Positions 35,462 through 44,990 are shown, counted from the stretch's first letter. The stretch: 64,000 nt of DNA from Lysobacter defluvii IMMIB APB-9 = DSM 18482 (GCF_000423325.1 NZ_KE384007.1:65491-129490), one strand, 5' to 3'. Notes: generated by a model from the letters alone, not told the origin. Translations and numbers: made by a program.

Positions 35462-36364
35462 ATGCAGCAGGGCAGGACCATCGTCATCACCGGCGCCTCC
35501 AGCGGCTTCGGCCACGGCCTGGCGCAACGGCTGGCCGGGCGCGGCGACAACCTGGTGCTGGTGGCCAGGCGCAAGTCGCTGGTCGAGGACCTGGCCAAGG
35601 AGTGCGGCAACGCGATCGCGGTGCACGCCGATGTCGGCAACCCGGACGACCTGGAGAAGGTCGCCGCCGCCGCGCTGGCGCGATTCCCGCGGATCGATGC
35701 CTGGGTCAACAACGCCGGGGTGGCGGCGCTCGGCCGCTTCGACGAGATCCCCTTGCGCGACCACGAACGGGTGCTGCGGACCAACCTGGGCGGCGCAGTA
35801 AACGGCAGCCACATCGCGATGCGCCATTTCCGCAGCAAGGGATCCGGCACCCTGGTGAACGTGGCCTCGATGCTCGGCCGCACGCCGGCCCCGTACTACG
35901 CCAGCTACTGCGCGAGCAAATACGGGATCGTCGGGCTGTGCGCCTCGCTGCGGCAGGAACTGGCGCTGGACCGTACGAGCGGCATCCGGGTCTGCGCGGT
36001 CCTGCCGATGGCGGCCGACACCCCGTTCTACGAGCACGCGGCCAACTACACCGGGCGCAGCCTGCAGCCGTTCCCGGTCACCGACGCCTGGCAGGTGGTC
36101 GACGCCCTGGTGGATGCACTGGACAACCCGCGCGACGAGATCGTGGTCGGCGCGCCCGCGAAGGCGGCCATGGCCAGCCAGCAGTTCATGCCGTGGGTGA
36201 CCGAGAGCGCGACGGCAGCGGTCTCGCACCAGCTGCAGATGGAGGACGCCCCGCCCGCGGACGTTACCGGCGGCAACCTGCACGCCCCGACCCCCATCGG
36301 CACCGGCGTCGAAGGCCAGGCGCGCGCCCGCATGGCCGCCGAACAACGAATCCGCCGCACCTGA
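35462..36364 (+). CDS. SDR-family oxidoreductase
   Basis: 300-aa short-chain dehydrogenase/reductase, substrate unknown. Rossmann fold with TGASSGFGHGLA near the N-terminus, the NAG motif in AWVNNAGVAALG at about 90-98, Ser in NVASMLG and the YASYCASKYG catalytic Tyr-Lys. A conserved Arg after the cofactor strand (VLVARRK) suggests NADP(H). The C-terminal 50 residues are an added tail. Start at the ATG at 35462 with GGGAG upstream; a GTG at 35432 is less likely. 66 bp after the CtaG gene on the same strand; convergent with queC across a repeat element. Confidence 0.88.
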   Translation: MQQGRTIVITGASSGFGHGLAQRLAGRGDNLVLVARRKSLVEDLAKECGNAIAVHADVGNPDDLEKVAAAALARFPRIDAWVNNAGVAALGRFDEIPLRDHERVLRTNLGGAVNGSHIAMRHFRSKGSGTLVNVASMLGRTPAPYYASYCASKYGIVGLCASLRQELALDRTSGIRVCAVLPMAADTPFYEHAANYTGRSLQPFPVTDAWQVVDALVDALDNPRDEIVVGAPAKAAMASQQFMPWVTESATAAVSHQLQMEDAPPADVTGGNLHAPTPIGTGVEGQARARMAAEQRIRRT

Positions 36365-36374
36365 CCCCCGTTCC

Positions 36375-36420
36375 CCTTCTCCCGCTTGCGGGAGAAGGTG
36401 CCCGAAGGGCGGATGAGGGC
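36375..36420. repeat. 46-bp double-hairpin element, copy 1
   Basis: An 11-bp stem (CCTTCTCCCGC / GCGGGAGAAGG, loop TT) is followed by a second hairpin GCCC-GAA-GGGC and GGATGAGGGC. It fills the gap between the convergent SDR and queC genes. An exact, inverted copy of all 46 bp lies at 57249-57294. It may serve as a bidirectional terminator here. Confidence 0.9.
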
Positions 36421-36428
36421 ACTCGCCG

Positions 36429-37106
36429 CTACACGTACCGCGTACTATCCACCGCCCCCGCCCGCTCGAACCCCGCCGCCCGCAATCGGCACGCATCGCA
36501 CACCCGGCACGCCCGCCCGTCCGGATCGGCCTGGTAGCACGAGACCGTGTGCGAGAAGTCCACGCCGAGCCGCAGTCCCTCGCTGACGATCGCGTCCTTG
36601 CCCATGTGCTGCAGCGGAGCGTGGATGCGGATGCCGGCGCCCTCCACCCCGGCGCGGGTGGCCAGGTTCGCCAGGCGCTCGAAGGCCTCGATGAACTCCG
36701 GCCGGCAGTCCGGGTAGCCGGAGTAATCCACTGCGTTGACCCCGCAGAAGATGTCCGCCGCGCCGAGCACCTCGGCCCAGCCCAGGGCCACCGACAGCAT
36801 GATGGTGTTGCGGGCCGGGACGTAGGTGACCGGGATCGGGTCGGCGGCGGCCTCCTCGCTGGTCGGCACGTCGATGTCGGCGGTCAGGGCCGAGCCGCCG
36901 ATGCTGCGCAGGTCGACGTCGACCACCTTGTGCTCCACCGCGCCCAGCTCCCGCGCAACGCGGGCGGCCGCCTCCAGTTCGGAGGTATGCCGCTGGCCGT
37001 AGCGCACGCTGAGCGCATGGCAGCGGAAGCCCTGCGCGCGAGCCATGGCAAGCACCACGGCCGAATCCATGCCTCCGGAAAGGAGGACCACTGCGTTCCT
37101 GGACAT
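36429..37106 (-). CDS. queC: QueC, 7-cyano-7-deazaguanine synthase
   Basis: ATP-dependent enzyme turning 7-carboxy-7-deazaguanine into preQ0, a queuosine precursor. 225 aa with the PP-loop [17 protein letters not shown] near the N-terminus, [18 protein letters not shown] in the core, and a C-terminal zinc site of four cysteines in [18 protein letters not shown]. The ATG at 37106 lies 20 bp after queE, so the two are one operon, at the end of the tol-pal run. Note that a much longer reading of this frame crosses into queE and is spurious. Confidence 0.96.
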   Translation of the reverse strand: MSRNAVVLLSGGMDSAVVLAMARAQGFRCHALSVRYGQRHTSELEAAARVARELGAVEHKVVDVDLRSIGGSALTADIDVPTSEEAAADPIPVTYVPARNTIMLSVALGWAEVLGAADIFCGVNAVDYSGYPDCRPEFIEAFERLANLATRAGVEGAGIRIHAPLQHMGKDAIVSEGLRLGVDFSHTVSCYQADPDGRACRVCDACRLRAAGFERAGAVDSTRYV

Positions 37107-37126
37107 CGTGTGTTCCCTCAAGCGCC

Positions 37127-37804
37127 TCAGCGGCCCGGTTCGTCGTTCCAAAGCAGCTTGTGCAACTGCACCTGGAAGCGCACCGGAAGCCGGTCGGCGA
37201 CGATCCAGTCGGCCAGCGCGGTGGCGTCCACCTGGCCGAAGCTGGGCGAAAAGAGGACCTCGCAGGTGTCGGCCAACCGATGCTCCGCAAGCACGGCGCG
37301 CGCCCACTCGTAGTCCTCGCGCGAGCAGACCACGAACTTCACCTGGTCGTGCGCGGTCAGCTTGCCGAGGTTGTCCCACAGGTTGCGGGCCACCTCGCCG
37401 GAACCCGGCGTCTTGATGTCGAGTACCCGCGAGACGCGGGTGTCGACGACGCCGATGTCCATCGCGCCGGAGGTCTCCAGCGACACGGCATACCCGGCGT
37501 CGCACAGCCTGCGCAGCAACTCCGGGCAACGCTTCTGCGCGAGCGGCTCGCCTCCGGTGACGCAGACATGGCGCACCCCGTGGCGGGCGACCTCGGTCAG
37601 GATGCCGTCGTAGTCCCACCACTCACCGCCGTGGAAGGCGTACGCGGTGTCGCAGTACTGGCAGCGCAGCGGGCAGCCGGTCAGGCGCACGAACACGGTC
37701 GGCAACCCGATGGTGCGCGACTCGCCCTGCAGGGAAAGGAAGATTTCGGTCAGCCGCAGTCGCTCCGGCGAGGCAGCGGCGGCCGGGTGGTCCACGGCAT
37801 TCAT
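37127..37804 (-). CDS. queE: QueE, 7-carboxy-7-deazaguanine synthase
   Basis: Radical SAM enzyme making the deazaguanine ring of queuosine. 225 aa, with the CX3CX2C cluster site [15 protein letters not shown] at about 44-58, a substrate-facing [12 protein letters not shown], and [11 protein letters not shown] for SAM binding. QueE-type proteins are short radical SAM enzymes, as here. Located between cpoB and queC in a tol-pal-cpoB-queE-queC order that is also seen in Pseudomonas. The gap to cpoB carries a hairpin at 37866. Confidence 0.96.
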   Translation of the reverse strand: MNAVDHPAAAASPERLRLTEIFLSLQGESRTIGLPTVFVRLTGCPLRCQYCDTAYAFHGGEWWDYDGILTEVARHGVRHVCVTGGEPLAQKRCPELLRRLCDAGYAVSLETSGAMDIGVVDTRVSRVLDIKTPGSGEVARNLWDNLGKLTAHDQVKFVVCSREDYEWARAVLAEHRLADTCEVLFSPSFGQVDATALADWIVADRLPVRFQVQLHKLLWNDEPGR

Positions 37805-37865
37805 GGGGGGATTCTACCGCGGCGCACCATGGACGACGCCCGAACGGACGCCGCAGGCGGCCCAG

Positions 37866-37893
37866 GGTGCAATCGCCGAAGGCGCATTGCACC
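37866..37893. terminator. Hairpin between cpoB and queE
   Basis: GGTGCAAT and ATTGCACC (8 bp, perfect) enclose CGCC-GAA-GGCG with one bulged C, giving a 12-bp stem 25 bp after the cpoB stop. There is no T-tract. It may reduce read-through from cpoB into queE-queC or act as an mRNA 3' end; similar stems are frequent intergenic repeats in this family, from memory. Confidence 0.45.
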
Positions 37894-37917
37894 GGACCCG
37901 GGGGATTGCAGGCGGGG

Positions 37918-38751
37918 TCAGTTCAACCGGCCCAGCCGGATCGCGCCCAACCGGTCCTCGGCGATGCGCGCCGCGTCGGTGCCGGGGTACCTCGAGGAAA
38001 CCTCGGCCAGCGTGCGCTCGGCCGCATCAAGCTGCTGCAGGCCCTGCTGCGATAGTCCGACCTTCAGCAGCGCGCCGGGCGCCTTGTCATGGGTCGGGAA
38101 GCGTTCCAGCAGCTGCCGGAACTGCTGCAGCGCCAGCTGGTAGTTCTGGGTCACGTAGTAGCTCTCGCCCAGCCAGTACAGCGCGTTGGGCGCGAACGCC
38201 CCGTCCGGGTAGTAGCCCAGGAAGGAATTGAACTGGCGGGCCGACTCGTCGTACTTGCCCGCGCGCAATGCGGCGAACGCGGCGTCGTAGGCCTCGCGCT
38301 CGCCCTCAAGCGCGTCCATGGCGCCGGGATCCCCGTGCACGACGGGGGCGGGGTCCGCCGGAGCCGCGGGGGTGGCGGGCGCCGAAGGCACTTCGGGGGT
38401 GGCGCCGAGCTCCAGCACCTCACCCGGGCCATCCGCCGCGGGGGCGGCACCGCCCTCCAGCCGGTTCAAGCGGCCGTCCAGGTCCAGGTACTGCATGCGC
38501 GCCGATTCACGCGCCTGCTGTTGCTGGTGGGTGAGCTCCTCCACCTGCGCGCGCAGCGCGACCACTTCGTCCTTGAGCATGTTCACCTGCCGCAGCAGAT
38601 CCATCGTGGCCTGGTTGTTTCCGGCCTGCTGCTCGAGCAGGGCAACCCGCTCGGCCAGGCTCATGCGCTGCGCCGAAGCGGGCGCGGCGGCCACCAGGGC
38701 CGCCGCGACCACCACCGGTGCGGCGATCATCGCAATGAAGGATTTACGCAT
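37918..38751 (-). CDS. cpoB: CpoB (YbgF), Tol-Pal associated periplasmic coordinator
   Basis: Periplasmic protein that in E. coli links PBP1b activity to Tol-driven outer-membrane constriction. About 277 aa: signal peptide (FIAMIAAPVVVAAALVAAAPASAQ), a coiled-coil trimer region at about 28-90 (LAERVALLEQQAGNNQATMD), a Pro/Ala linker, and C-terminal TPR repeats with DAAFAALRAGKYDESARQF and ALYWLGESYYVTQNYQLALQ. I start at the ATG at 38751; a second in-frame ATG at 38763 directly after the pal stop is four codons longer. It follows pal in the same operon. mrcB is in this window too. Confidence 0.94.
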   Translation of the reverse strand: MRKSFIAMIAAPVVVAAALVAAAPASAQRMSLAERVALLEQQAGNNQATMDLLRQVNMLKDEVVALRAQVEELTHQQQQARESARMQYLDLDGRLNRLEGGAAPAADGPGEVLELGATPEVPSAPATPAAPADPAPVVHGDPGAMDALEGEREAYDAAFAALRAGKYDESARQFNSFLGYYPDGAFAPNALYWLGESYYVTQNYQLALQQFRQLLERFPTHDKAPGALLKVGLSQQGLQQLDAAERTLAEVSSRYPGTDAARIAEDRLGAIRLGRLN

Positions 38752-38766
38752 CACCGGTGCCATCTC

Positions 38767-39276
38767 TTACCGCGCGTTGTAGATGATCTCGACGCGGCGG
38801 TTCTGCGCCCAGCACTCCTCGTTGGAGGCGGTGCAGGTCGGGCGCTCCTCGCCGAACGAGTTGACCGTCTGCTGGCTGCCCGAGCCGCCGTTGGCCTGGA
38901 TGGCCGCCGACACGGCATTGCCGCGGCGCTCGCCGAGGCCCAGGTTGTACTCGCGGCTGCCGCGCTCGTCGGCGTGGCCTTCCAGGGTCATGCGTGCCGA
39001 CGGACGGTCACGCAGGTACTTGGCGTGGCAGCCGACGATCGACTGGAACTCCGGACGCAGGGTGTCCTGGTCGAAGTCGAAGTACACGACGCGCTGGCGC
39101 AGGCAGGCATCGGTGTCCAGGTCTTCGGGGCCGTACACGCCGGTGGTCGGCGCCGGGGTGGTCGGGGTCGGGGTCGGCTCGACCGGCGGCGGGGCTTCTT
39201 CCCGGACCTTCTTCGAGCAGGCGACCGCCGTGGTGCAGAGCAGTGCGGCAATCAGGACGCGCGTGGTGCTGTTCAT
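38767..39276 (-). CDS. pal: Pal, peptidoglycan-associated lipoprotein
   Basis: Outer-membrane lipoprotein that ties the envelope layers together and works with Tol. 169 aa from the ATG at 39276, preceded by GAGGAAAG; earlier in-frame Mets lie before the ribosome site. Lipobox in LLCTTAVACSK (Cys about 20), a Pro/Thr linker, then the OmpA-type domain with VVYFDFDQDTLRPEF, TLEGHADERGSREYNLGLGE with the peptidoglycan-binding Asp and Arg, and NRRVEIIY at the end. Cysteines in the C-terminal part (CTASNEEC) could form a disulfide. Confidence 0.97.
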   Translation of the reverse strand: MNSTTRVLIAALLCTTAVACSKKVREEAPPPVEPTPTPTTPAPTTGVYGPEDLDTDACLRQRVVYFDFDQDTLRPEFQSIVGCHAKYLRDRPSARMTLEGHADERGSREYNLGLGERRGNAVSAAIQANGGSGSQQTVNSFGEERPTCTASNEECWAQNRRVEIIYNAR

Positions 39277-39323
39277 GGTTACTTTCCTCGTCATGGATTC
39301 AACGTTGGACCACTTCCATCAAA

Positions 39324-39342
39324 ACCGTCTGATCAGGACGGT
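39324..39342 (-). terminator. Hairpin with T-run between tolB and pal
   Basis: On the minus strand ACCGTC-(7-nt loop)-GACGGT is followed by TTTTGATGG, only 2 bp after the tolB stop and before pal. Short stem but with a T-tract, so a partial terminator is plausible. Pal would then need read-through or its own promoter. Confidence 0.4.
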
Positions 39343-39344
39343 AA

Positions 39345-40661
39345 TCAATGTGGCGTACGGAACGGACCCCATGCCGGTTCGCGCACGTCCCCGTCCGCCA
39401 GCACGAGTCGCTGGCGCACGCGGCCATCCGCGGACACGGCGTAGAGCACCCCGCGGGTACCCTCCCGCGCAGCATAGAGGATCATTGCGCCATTGGGCGC
39501 AAAGCTGGGGGACTCATCCAGCGAACCGGGCGACAGCGTGGTCCAGCGCGGACTGCCCAGGCTGGAATCGGCCATGGCGATCCGGAACACGTTGCCTCCA
39601 CCCTGCACCGTGGCGAGCTTGTTGCCGTACATCGAGACCGAGGCGCTGGCGTTATAGGTGCCCTGGAAGGTCGTGCGCGTGGCGCTGCCCCCGGACGCCG
39701 GGACCTGGTAGATCTGCGGCTGCCCGCCACGGTCGGAAGTGAAGTAGATCGTGCCACCGTCGGCGCTCCAGACCGGCTCGGTGTCGATCGCGAAATGGTT
39801 GGTCAGCTGCGTCAGCGCGCGGCTGGCCAGGTCCATGACGTAGATCTCGGGGTTGCCGCTGCGCGACAGCGTCAGCGCCAGGCGGTTGCCGTCGGGCGAG
39901 AACTCCGGGGCACCGTTGATGCCGCGGAACCGGGAGATCGCCTCGCGCGCACCGGTGGAAATGTCCTGGATCCAGATCTCGGAGTTGCCCGCCTCGAAGC
40001 TCACGTAGGCCAGGCGGTTACCGTCCGGGTGCCACGCCGGCGACAGCAGCGGCTCGGGCGAGCGCACCACCGTCTGCGGGTTGTGGCCGTCCGAATCGGC
40101 GACGACCAGCGCGTACTGGGCGTTGGCGCCCACGCCGGTGGCGGTCACGTAGGCGATGCGGGTGAAGAACGCACCCGGAACGCCGAGGATCTCCTCGTAG
40201 ATGGCATCAGCCATCTGGTGGGCGACGTCGCGCATGGCGCCGGACCGGGCGGTCATGGCCAGGCCGATCAGCCGCTGCTGGGTGGCCACGTCGAACAGCT
40301 CGTATTCGACCCGGTAGCTCCCAGCGCCGCCGTCCAGCACGCGCCCGACCACCAGGTAGTCCTGGTTGAGCGCACGCCAGGTCGGGTAGTTGACCTCCCC
40401 GCCGCGGGTCGGCCGCTCGACGAGGTCGCGCTCGGGCAGGACCCGGAACTGGCCGGAACGGTTGAGGTCGGCGGCCACCACGGCCGCGACGTCGGTGTCC
40501 GGGGCGGCGCCACTGCCCTGGTAGGGCATGGGCACCACGGCGATGGGGAGTGCGGCGGCATGGCCGCCCACGATGTCGAGTTCCAGCGCCTGCTGGGCGA
40601 ACGCGGTGACCGGCAACAGGCAGGCCAGCAGCGCGGCCAACCACGAAAGGTGTCGTTTCAT
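39345..40661 (-). CDS. tolB: TolB, periplasmic beta-propeller of the Tol-Pal system
   Basis: Periplasmic protein that cycles between TolA and Pal. 438 aa: signal peptide (HLSWLAALLACLLPVTAFAQ), N-terminal alpha/beta domain with IAVVPMPYQGSG, then a six-bladed beta-propeller with repeats of the form SPAWHPDGNRLAYVSF, GAPEFSPDGNRLALTLS, EPVWSADGGTIYFTSDRGG and ESPSFAPNGAMILYA. The ATG at 40661 gives the proper signal peptide; 13 codons of open frame before it are not family-like. Confidence 0.97.
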   Translation of the reverse strand: MKRHLSWLAALLACLLPVTAFAQQALELDIVGGHAAALPIAVVPMPYQGSGAAPDTDVAAVVAADLNRSGQFRVLPERDLVERPTRGGEVNYPTWRALNQDYLVVGRVLDGGAGSYRVEYELFDVATQQRLIGLAMTARSGAMRDVAHQMADAIYEEILGVPGAFFTRIAYVTATGVGANAQYALVVADSDGHNPQTVVRSPEPLLSPAWHPDGNRLAYVSFEAGNSEIWIQDISTGAREAISRFRGINGAPEFSPDGNRLALTLSRSGNPEIYVMDLASRALTQLTNHFAIDTEPVWSADGGTIYFTSDRGGQPQIYQVPASGGSATRTTFQGTYNASASVSMYGNKLATVQGGGNVFRIAMADSSLGSPRWTTLSPGSLDESPSFAPNGAMILYAAREGTRGVLYAVSADGRVRQRLVLADGDVREPAWGPFRTPH

Positions 40662-40748
40662 CAGCGGGTCCTGACTGCGGAGCGCAACGTGTAACAGCAT
40701 GCGCGTGAAAGGCTTCTCAAAGCTGAACGGGAGCCGGACGGCGCCAGG

Positions 40749-41716
40749 TCAGTCCTGGGCCACGAAGTTCAGCCGCAATTCGCGGGCGAACACGCGCTCG
40801 AACCCCGCATACGGCAGCGGCTGCGCCTTGAGGACGGCGGCCTCCACCGAGCGGCGTCCCTGCTCGTCGTAGCTGCAGGGGCTGGCCACGTCCACGCTCA
40901 TCACCTCGCCCCCGGGAAGCTGGCGGATGACCAGGGTGCAGCGCGCGCCCAGCGGCACGGTCTCCGGCCGCGTCCACTTGGCCCGGATCGCCTCGGTCAG
41001 CGCCGCGGCGTACCGTGCCTGGAGTCCGGTGTCGACGCCCTCGTTGCCCGGCGGCGGACTGGCGGTGCTGCCCGTGGCCGCGTCGGCCGCGGCACGGGCC
41101 TCGGCCAGCTGCCGCGCCTTCTGCTCGAGCAGTTCGCGCTCGCGCTCGGCCTTCTCGCGCTCGCGGCGGATCTCCGCCAGGCGCCGCTCGCGTTCGGCCT
41201 GCTGCTCGGCGCGCCGGCGCTTCTGCTCGGCCTCCTCCTGGCGCTGGCGCTCGGTGAGGTCGATCTGCTCCTGGCGGCGCCTTTCTTCCTGCAGGCGCGC
41301 GTTCTCCTCGGCCGGGGTCGGCGTCGGCTCGGCGACCACCTCGTCCTGGTCGACGGTGTCCGGGTCGGGCAGCGACTCCTGCGGCGCCTGCTGGGGCGGT
41401 GCCGGTGCGTCCTGCGGGCGCGGCTCGGGCTCGGGCTGCGGCGGCGGTGCGACCGGCTCCGGCTCCGGCAGGGGCTCGGGTTCGGGGTCCGGCAACGGCT
41501 CCGGTACCGCCGGCTCCGGGCGCTCGCTCAGCGCCTGCTGCATGGCGGCCGACAGCGCGTCGGCATCGACCAGCTCGGCCGCGACCGGCGAGCCGGCGGC
41601 GGAGACGGGCTCCGGCGCGCGGGTCCACCACAGTCCCGCCAGCATCAGCCCGAACAGGACCAGGTGCAGGGCGACGGCCAGCACCACCGCCTGCACGGTG
41701 TCGGCACGGGTCTCCC

Positions 41717-41720
<4 letters not shown>
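40749..41720 (-). CDS. tolA: TolA, inner-membrane spanning protein of Tol-Pal
   Basis: Energy-coupling rod of the Tol-Pal machine. 323 aa from a GTG that overlaps the tolR stop (GTGA). One membrane segment (VVLAVALHLVLFGLMLAGLWW), then a Pro-Glu-rich stretch with repeated PEPLP and PEPEP units at about 68-100, a long charged helix (about 135-215, EEAEQKRRRAEQQAERERRL) and the C-terminal TolA III domain with YAAALTEAIRAKWTRPE and a Cys pair (RCTLVI, ASPCSYD). The Pro-Glu part may be stiffer than the Ala-rich E. coli domain II. Confidence 0.95.
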
Positions 41721-42160
<440 letters not shown>

Positions 42161-42163
42161 GCC

Positions 42164-42940
42164 TCACTCCTGCCCGGACTGGCGTTCCATGATCGAGGAG
42201 AACTCCTCGGAGAACGCGTCGTAGCGCACCGCGATGCGCTCGACCTTGGTGGCGAAGCGGTTGTACGCCCATACCGCGGGGATGGCCGCGAACAGGCCCA
42301 TCGCGGTCGCGATCAGCGCCTCGGAGATGCCCGGCGCCACGGTGGCGATGGTCGCCTCCTTCATGTTGGCCAGGCTGTGGAAGGAAATCATGATCCCCCA
42401 CACGGTGCCGAACAGGCCCACGTAGGGCGCGATCGAGCCGACGTTGGCCAGGAACTCCAGGTTGCGCTCCAGCCCGTCCAGCTCGCGCGCGGTGGTCACG
42501 CGCATGCCGCGCTGCGCGGCCTCCAGCTGCATGCGGCTGTCGGCGACCCGGCGCTGGCGCGAGAACTCGCGGAAGCCGGACTCGAAGATCGCCTCCATCC
42601 CGCCGACCTCCCGGTTGCGCTCCGAGGCAGCGGCGTACAGGCGCGTCAGCTCGGTGCCGGACCAGAAGCGCTCCTCGAAGCTCTCGGCCTCGCGCTCGGC
42701 GCGGTCGAGCACCTTCTTCTTGCGGAAGATGATCACCCACGACGCGATCGAGGCCGCGACCAGCAGCAGCATCACCAGCTGGACCGGGATGCTGGCGTGC
42801 AGGATGAGGTCGAGGTAGTTGAGGCCGCCCTCCAGCTCCACCGGTCCCGGCGCTGCCGGCAGCTGGGTGGCGGCGGTGTCGGCGGTCTCCGGGAGCGGCT
42901 CGACCTGCGCCGCCTGCATCGCGATGGGCATGGCGATCAT
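42164..42940 (-). CDS. tolQ: TolQ, ExbB-like motor subunit of Tol-Pal
   Basis: Inner-membrane channel-forming subunit of the Tol-Pal motor. 258 aa with an N-terminal extension, first membrane segment IPVQLVMLLLVAASIASWVI, a cytoplasmic loop, and two further segments with NVGSIAPYVGLFGTVWGIMI and GISEALIATAMGLFAAIPA, the MotA/TolQ/ExbB signature. I start at the ATG at 42940; the open frame before it, 15 codons, is GC-biased noise. 145 bp separate it from ybgC. Confidence 0.95.
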   Translation of the reverse strand: MIAMPIAMQAAQVEPLPETADTAATQLPAAPGPVELEGGLNYLDLILHASIPVQLVMLLLVAASIASWVIIFRKKKVLDRAEREAESFEERFWSGTELTRLYAAASERNREVGGMEAIFESGFREFSRQRRVADSRMQLEAAQRGMRVTTARELDGLERNLEFLANVGSIAPYVGLFGTVWGIMISFHSLANMKEATIATVAPGISEALIATAMGLFAAIPAVWAYNRFATKVERIAVRYDAFSEEFSSIMERQSGQE

Positions 42941-43085
42941 CGGGCCGCCTCCGCGCCGGACGCGCCGCCGGCCAGGCGGGGGCACGGACGGGGGAACGGG
43001 GAAGGAAGGATCGGCTTGGCTGTCATGCAGGGATCTCCGCCCATGTCACGGGCACTGGTTGTTCGGATCGCGTCCGGTTCGATTG

Positions 43086-43502
43086 TCATGCCTGCGGCGC
43101 GGGTTCGACCCGCGCCCGCAGCGCCTCCAGCAGCGGCTCGGTGATCGCGACGGGCCGGAAGCCCTCCACGTCCACCGCCGCCACCCGCACCTTCGCCGTG
43201 ACCAGTACCTCCTGGCCGCGGCGCACCACCTGGTGGAACACCGCGCTGGCGCGGCGGCACTCGACCAGCGAGCAGCCGACCCCGAGCAGGTCGTCCAGCC
43301 GCGCCGCCCGGCGGAAGTCGATCTCCATCGACCGGACCACGAACTGCAGACCGTGCTCGCGGCGCAGGAGTTCCTGCCCGAACCGCTGCGCGCGCATCCA
43401 CTCACTGCGCGCCCGCTCCATGAAGGCCAGGTACTGCGCGTGATAGACGACGCCACCGGCGTCGGTGTCTTCCCAATAGATGCGGAGAGGGAGGCTGAAC
43501 AT
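43086..43502 (-). CDS. ybgC: YbgC, acyl-CoA thioesterase of the tol-pal operon
   Basis: Hot-dog fold thioesterase acting on acyl-CoA, genetically tied to tol-pal. 138 aa, with RIYWEDTDAGGVVYHAQYL carrying the catalytic Asp and His of the 4-hydroxybenzoyl-CoA thioesterase type, and FMERARSEWMR helix. The ATG at 43502 fits the family start; the longer open frame goes through the repeat block and is not coding. ybgC follows ruvB on the same strand, separated by an inverted-repeat region. Confidence 0.95.
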   Translation of the reverse strand: MFSLPLRIYWEDTDAGGVVYHAQYLAFMERARSEWMRAQRFGQELLRREHGLQFVVRSMEIDFRRAARLDDLLGVGCSLVECRRASAVFHQVVRRGQEVLVTAKVRVAAVDVEGFRPVAITEPLLEALRARVEPAPQA

Positions 43503-43518
43503 GGGATGAGGAGGTGAA

Positions 43519-43616
43519 GCGGGAACGGGGAACTGGGAACCGGGAACAGGAAAAGCGGCGGGTTGGACGGTATCAGAACAGACTCGCGGTCCCGGTTCCC
43601 GTTTCCCGGTTCCCGG
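43519..43616. repeat. Inverted GGGAAC-rich repeats at the ruvB-ybgC junction
   Basis: Plus-strand GGGAACGGGGAACTGGGAAC (43520-43539, then CGGGAAC) and, about 40 bp on, CCCGGTTCCCGTTTCCCGGT (43591 onward) form a long imperfect stem, roughly 26 bp, that would fold in the transcript. The right arm supplies the last codons of ruvB; the stop codon lies in the loop. Confidence 0.8.
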
Positions 43617-44613
43617 CTTTCGGCTCCAGCCCGAGGTGCCGGTACGCCTTGTTCGTCGCCATCCGGCCACGCGCGGTGCGGACAAGGAAGCCCTGCTGGA
43701 TCAGGTACGGCTCGATGACGTCCTCGAGCGTGCCGCGCTCCTCGCTCAGCGCGGCGGCCAGCGACTCCACGCCGACGGGACCGCCGTCGAAGGCCTCGAT
43801 GATGGTGCCGAGCATGCGCCGGTCCAGGTCGTCGAAGCCCTCGGGGTCGATCTTCAGCATCGCCAGCGCGGCGGCGGCGGTCGGCTCGTCGATGTGGCCG
43901 CCCGCGCGGACCTGGGCGTAGTCACGCACGCGGCGCAGAAGGCGGTTCGCGATGCGCGGAGTCCCGCGGGCGCGGCGGGCGATCTCCCCCGCCCCGGCTG
44001 GCTCGCAGTCGATGCCAAGGATCCTGGCTGAACGACGCACGATCTTCGTCAGTTCCTCGACGCTGTAGAACTCCAGCCGCTGGACGATGCCGAAGCGGTC
44101 GCGCAGCGGCGCGGTCAGCAGCCCCGCGCGCGTGGTCGCCCCGACCAGGGTGAACGGCGGCAGGTCCAGCTTGATCGAACGCGCCGCCGGCCCCTCGCCG
44201 ATCATGATGTCGATCTGGTAGTCCTCCATCGCCGGGTAGAGGACCTCCTCGACCACCGGCGAGAGGCGGTGTATCTCGTCGACGAACAGCACGTCGTTGG
44301 GCTGCAGGTTGGTCAGCAGCGCCGCCAGATCGCCCGCCTTCTCGATCACCGGCCCCGAGGTCACCCGCAGGTTGACCCCCAGTTCGTTGGCGATCACGTG
44401 GCTGAGGGTGGTCTTGCCCAGCCCAGGCGGGCCGAAGATCAGGACATGGTCCAGCGCCTCGCCCCGGCCCCTGGCGGCCTCGATGTAGATCTTGAGCTGC
44501 TCGCGGACGGCCTGCTGGCCGAGGTATTCGTCCAGGCTGCGGGGGCGGATGGAGGCCTCGACGGCGTCGTCCTCGCGGGTGGCATCGGCGGCAATCAGGC
44601 GCTCTTCTTCCAT
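43573..44613 (-). CDS. ruvB: RuvB, Holliday-junction branch-migration ATPase
   Basis: AAA+ motor that with RuvA drives branch migration. 346 aa (E. coli 336). Walker [18 protein letters not shown] at about 60-75, [12 protein letters not shown] for Walker B, sensor [11 protein letters not shown] and arginine finger in APLRDRFGI, with the C-terminal winged helix near [15 protein letters not shown]. The ATG at 44613 follows the family start (MEEERLI). The last residues ([14 protein letters not shown]) are encoded by the GGGAAC repeat, so the tail is extended by repeat DNA. ruvA and ruvC are upstream of kup, about 3 kb away. Confidence 0.95.
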   Translation of the reverse strand: MEEERLIAADATREDDAVEASIRPRSLDEYLGQQAVREQLKIYIEAARGRGEALDHVLIFGPPGLGKTTLSHVIANELGVNLRVTSGPVIEKAGDLAALLTNLQPNDVLFVDEIHRLSPVVEEVLYPAMEDYQIDIMIGEGPAARSIKLDLPPFTLVGATTRAGLLTAPLRDRFGIVQRLEFYSVEELTKIVRRSARILGIDCEPAGAGEIARRARGTPRIANRLLRRVRDYAQVRAGGHIDEPTAAAALAMLKIDPEGFDDLDRRMLGTIIEAFDGGPVGVESLAAALSEERGTLEDVIEPYLIQQGFLVRTARGRMATNKAYRHLGLEPKAGNRETGTGTASLF

Positions 44614-44629
44614 CCGCGTATCGTCGCAT

Positions 44630-44735
44630 GGTTCGTTGGCTCCGGATGGAGCGTCGCCCTTGTGACGTGCTTGCTGGCCGGTTCGGGGGCTCCGGCAGGA
44701 GCGTCGCACGTGTGGGGTGCTTGCCGGTCGGTTCG
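44630..44735. repeat. 50-bp tandem direct repeat
   Basis: GGTTCG recurs at 44630, 44680 and 44730, an exact 50-bp period. The two full units share roughly 80% of bases, including GGAGCGTCGC and GTGCTTGC. The unit is not a multiple of 3 and no reading frame is preserved, so it is not coding. Confidence 0.8.
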
Positions 44736-44767
44736 GTCGGGCCATCCATGGCCCGACTCACCGAGCG
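44690..44767. repeat. Left arm of a 78-bp inverted repeat
   Basis: 78 bp with 70 identical positions to the reverse complement of 45339-45416, no gaps. Contains GTGTGGGGTGCTTG and CCATCCATGGCCCGACTCAC. Confidence 0.88.
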
Positions 44768-44769
44768 TG

Positions 44770-44813
44770 GGCCATCCATGGCCCACTCCGGCAACACCCC
44801 ACCCGTACGCCGC
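44770..44813. repeat. Left arm of an inner inverted repeat
   Basis: 44 bp, about 35 matching the reverse complement of 45212-45255 (CCATGGCC, CTCC, GCAACACCCCAC and ACGCCGC are shared). It is nested inside the 78-bp repeat, so the whole block can fold back on itself. Confidence 0.75.
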
Positions 44814-44990
44814 CCCGGCGGTTCGGTTTTCGGTGGCACAAAGAGGTGGTCGGCCATCTGGGGAACTGCGCCCGAGACGGGATGGCTGGCCCAGGTCAAC
44901 AACGTTGGCCGAGAAATTCGGGGCACTCCGGCGCCGAGGTGCCGGGAGTGCCACGCCCCCCCGAGCCGGAGGTCCTAACCGGATGCGACC

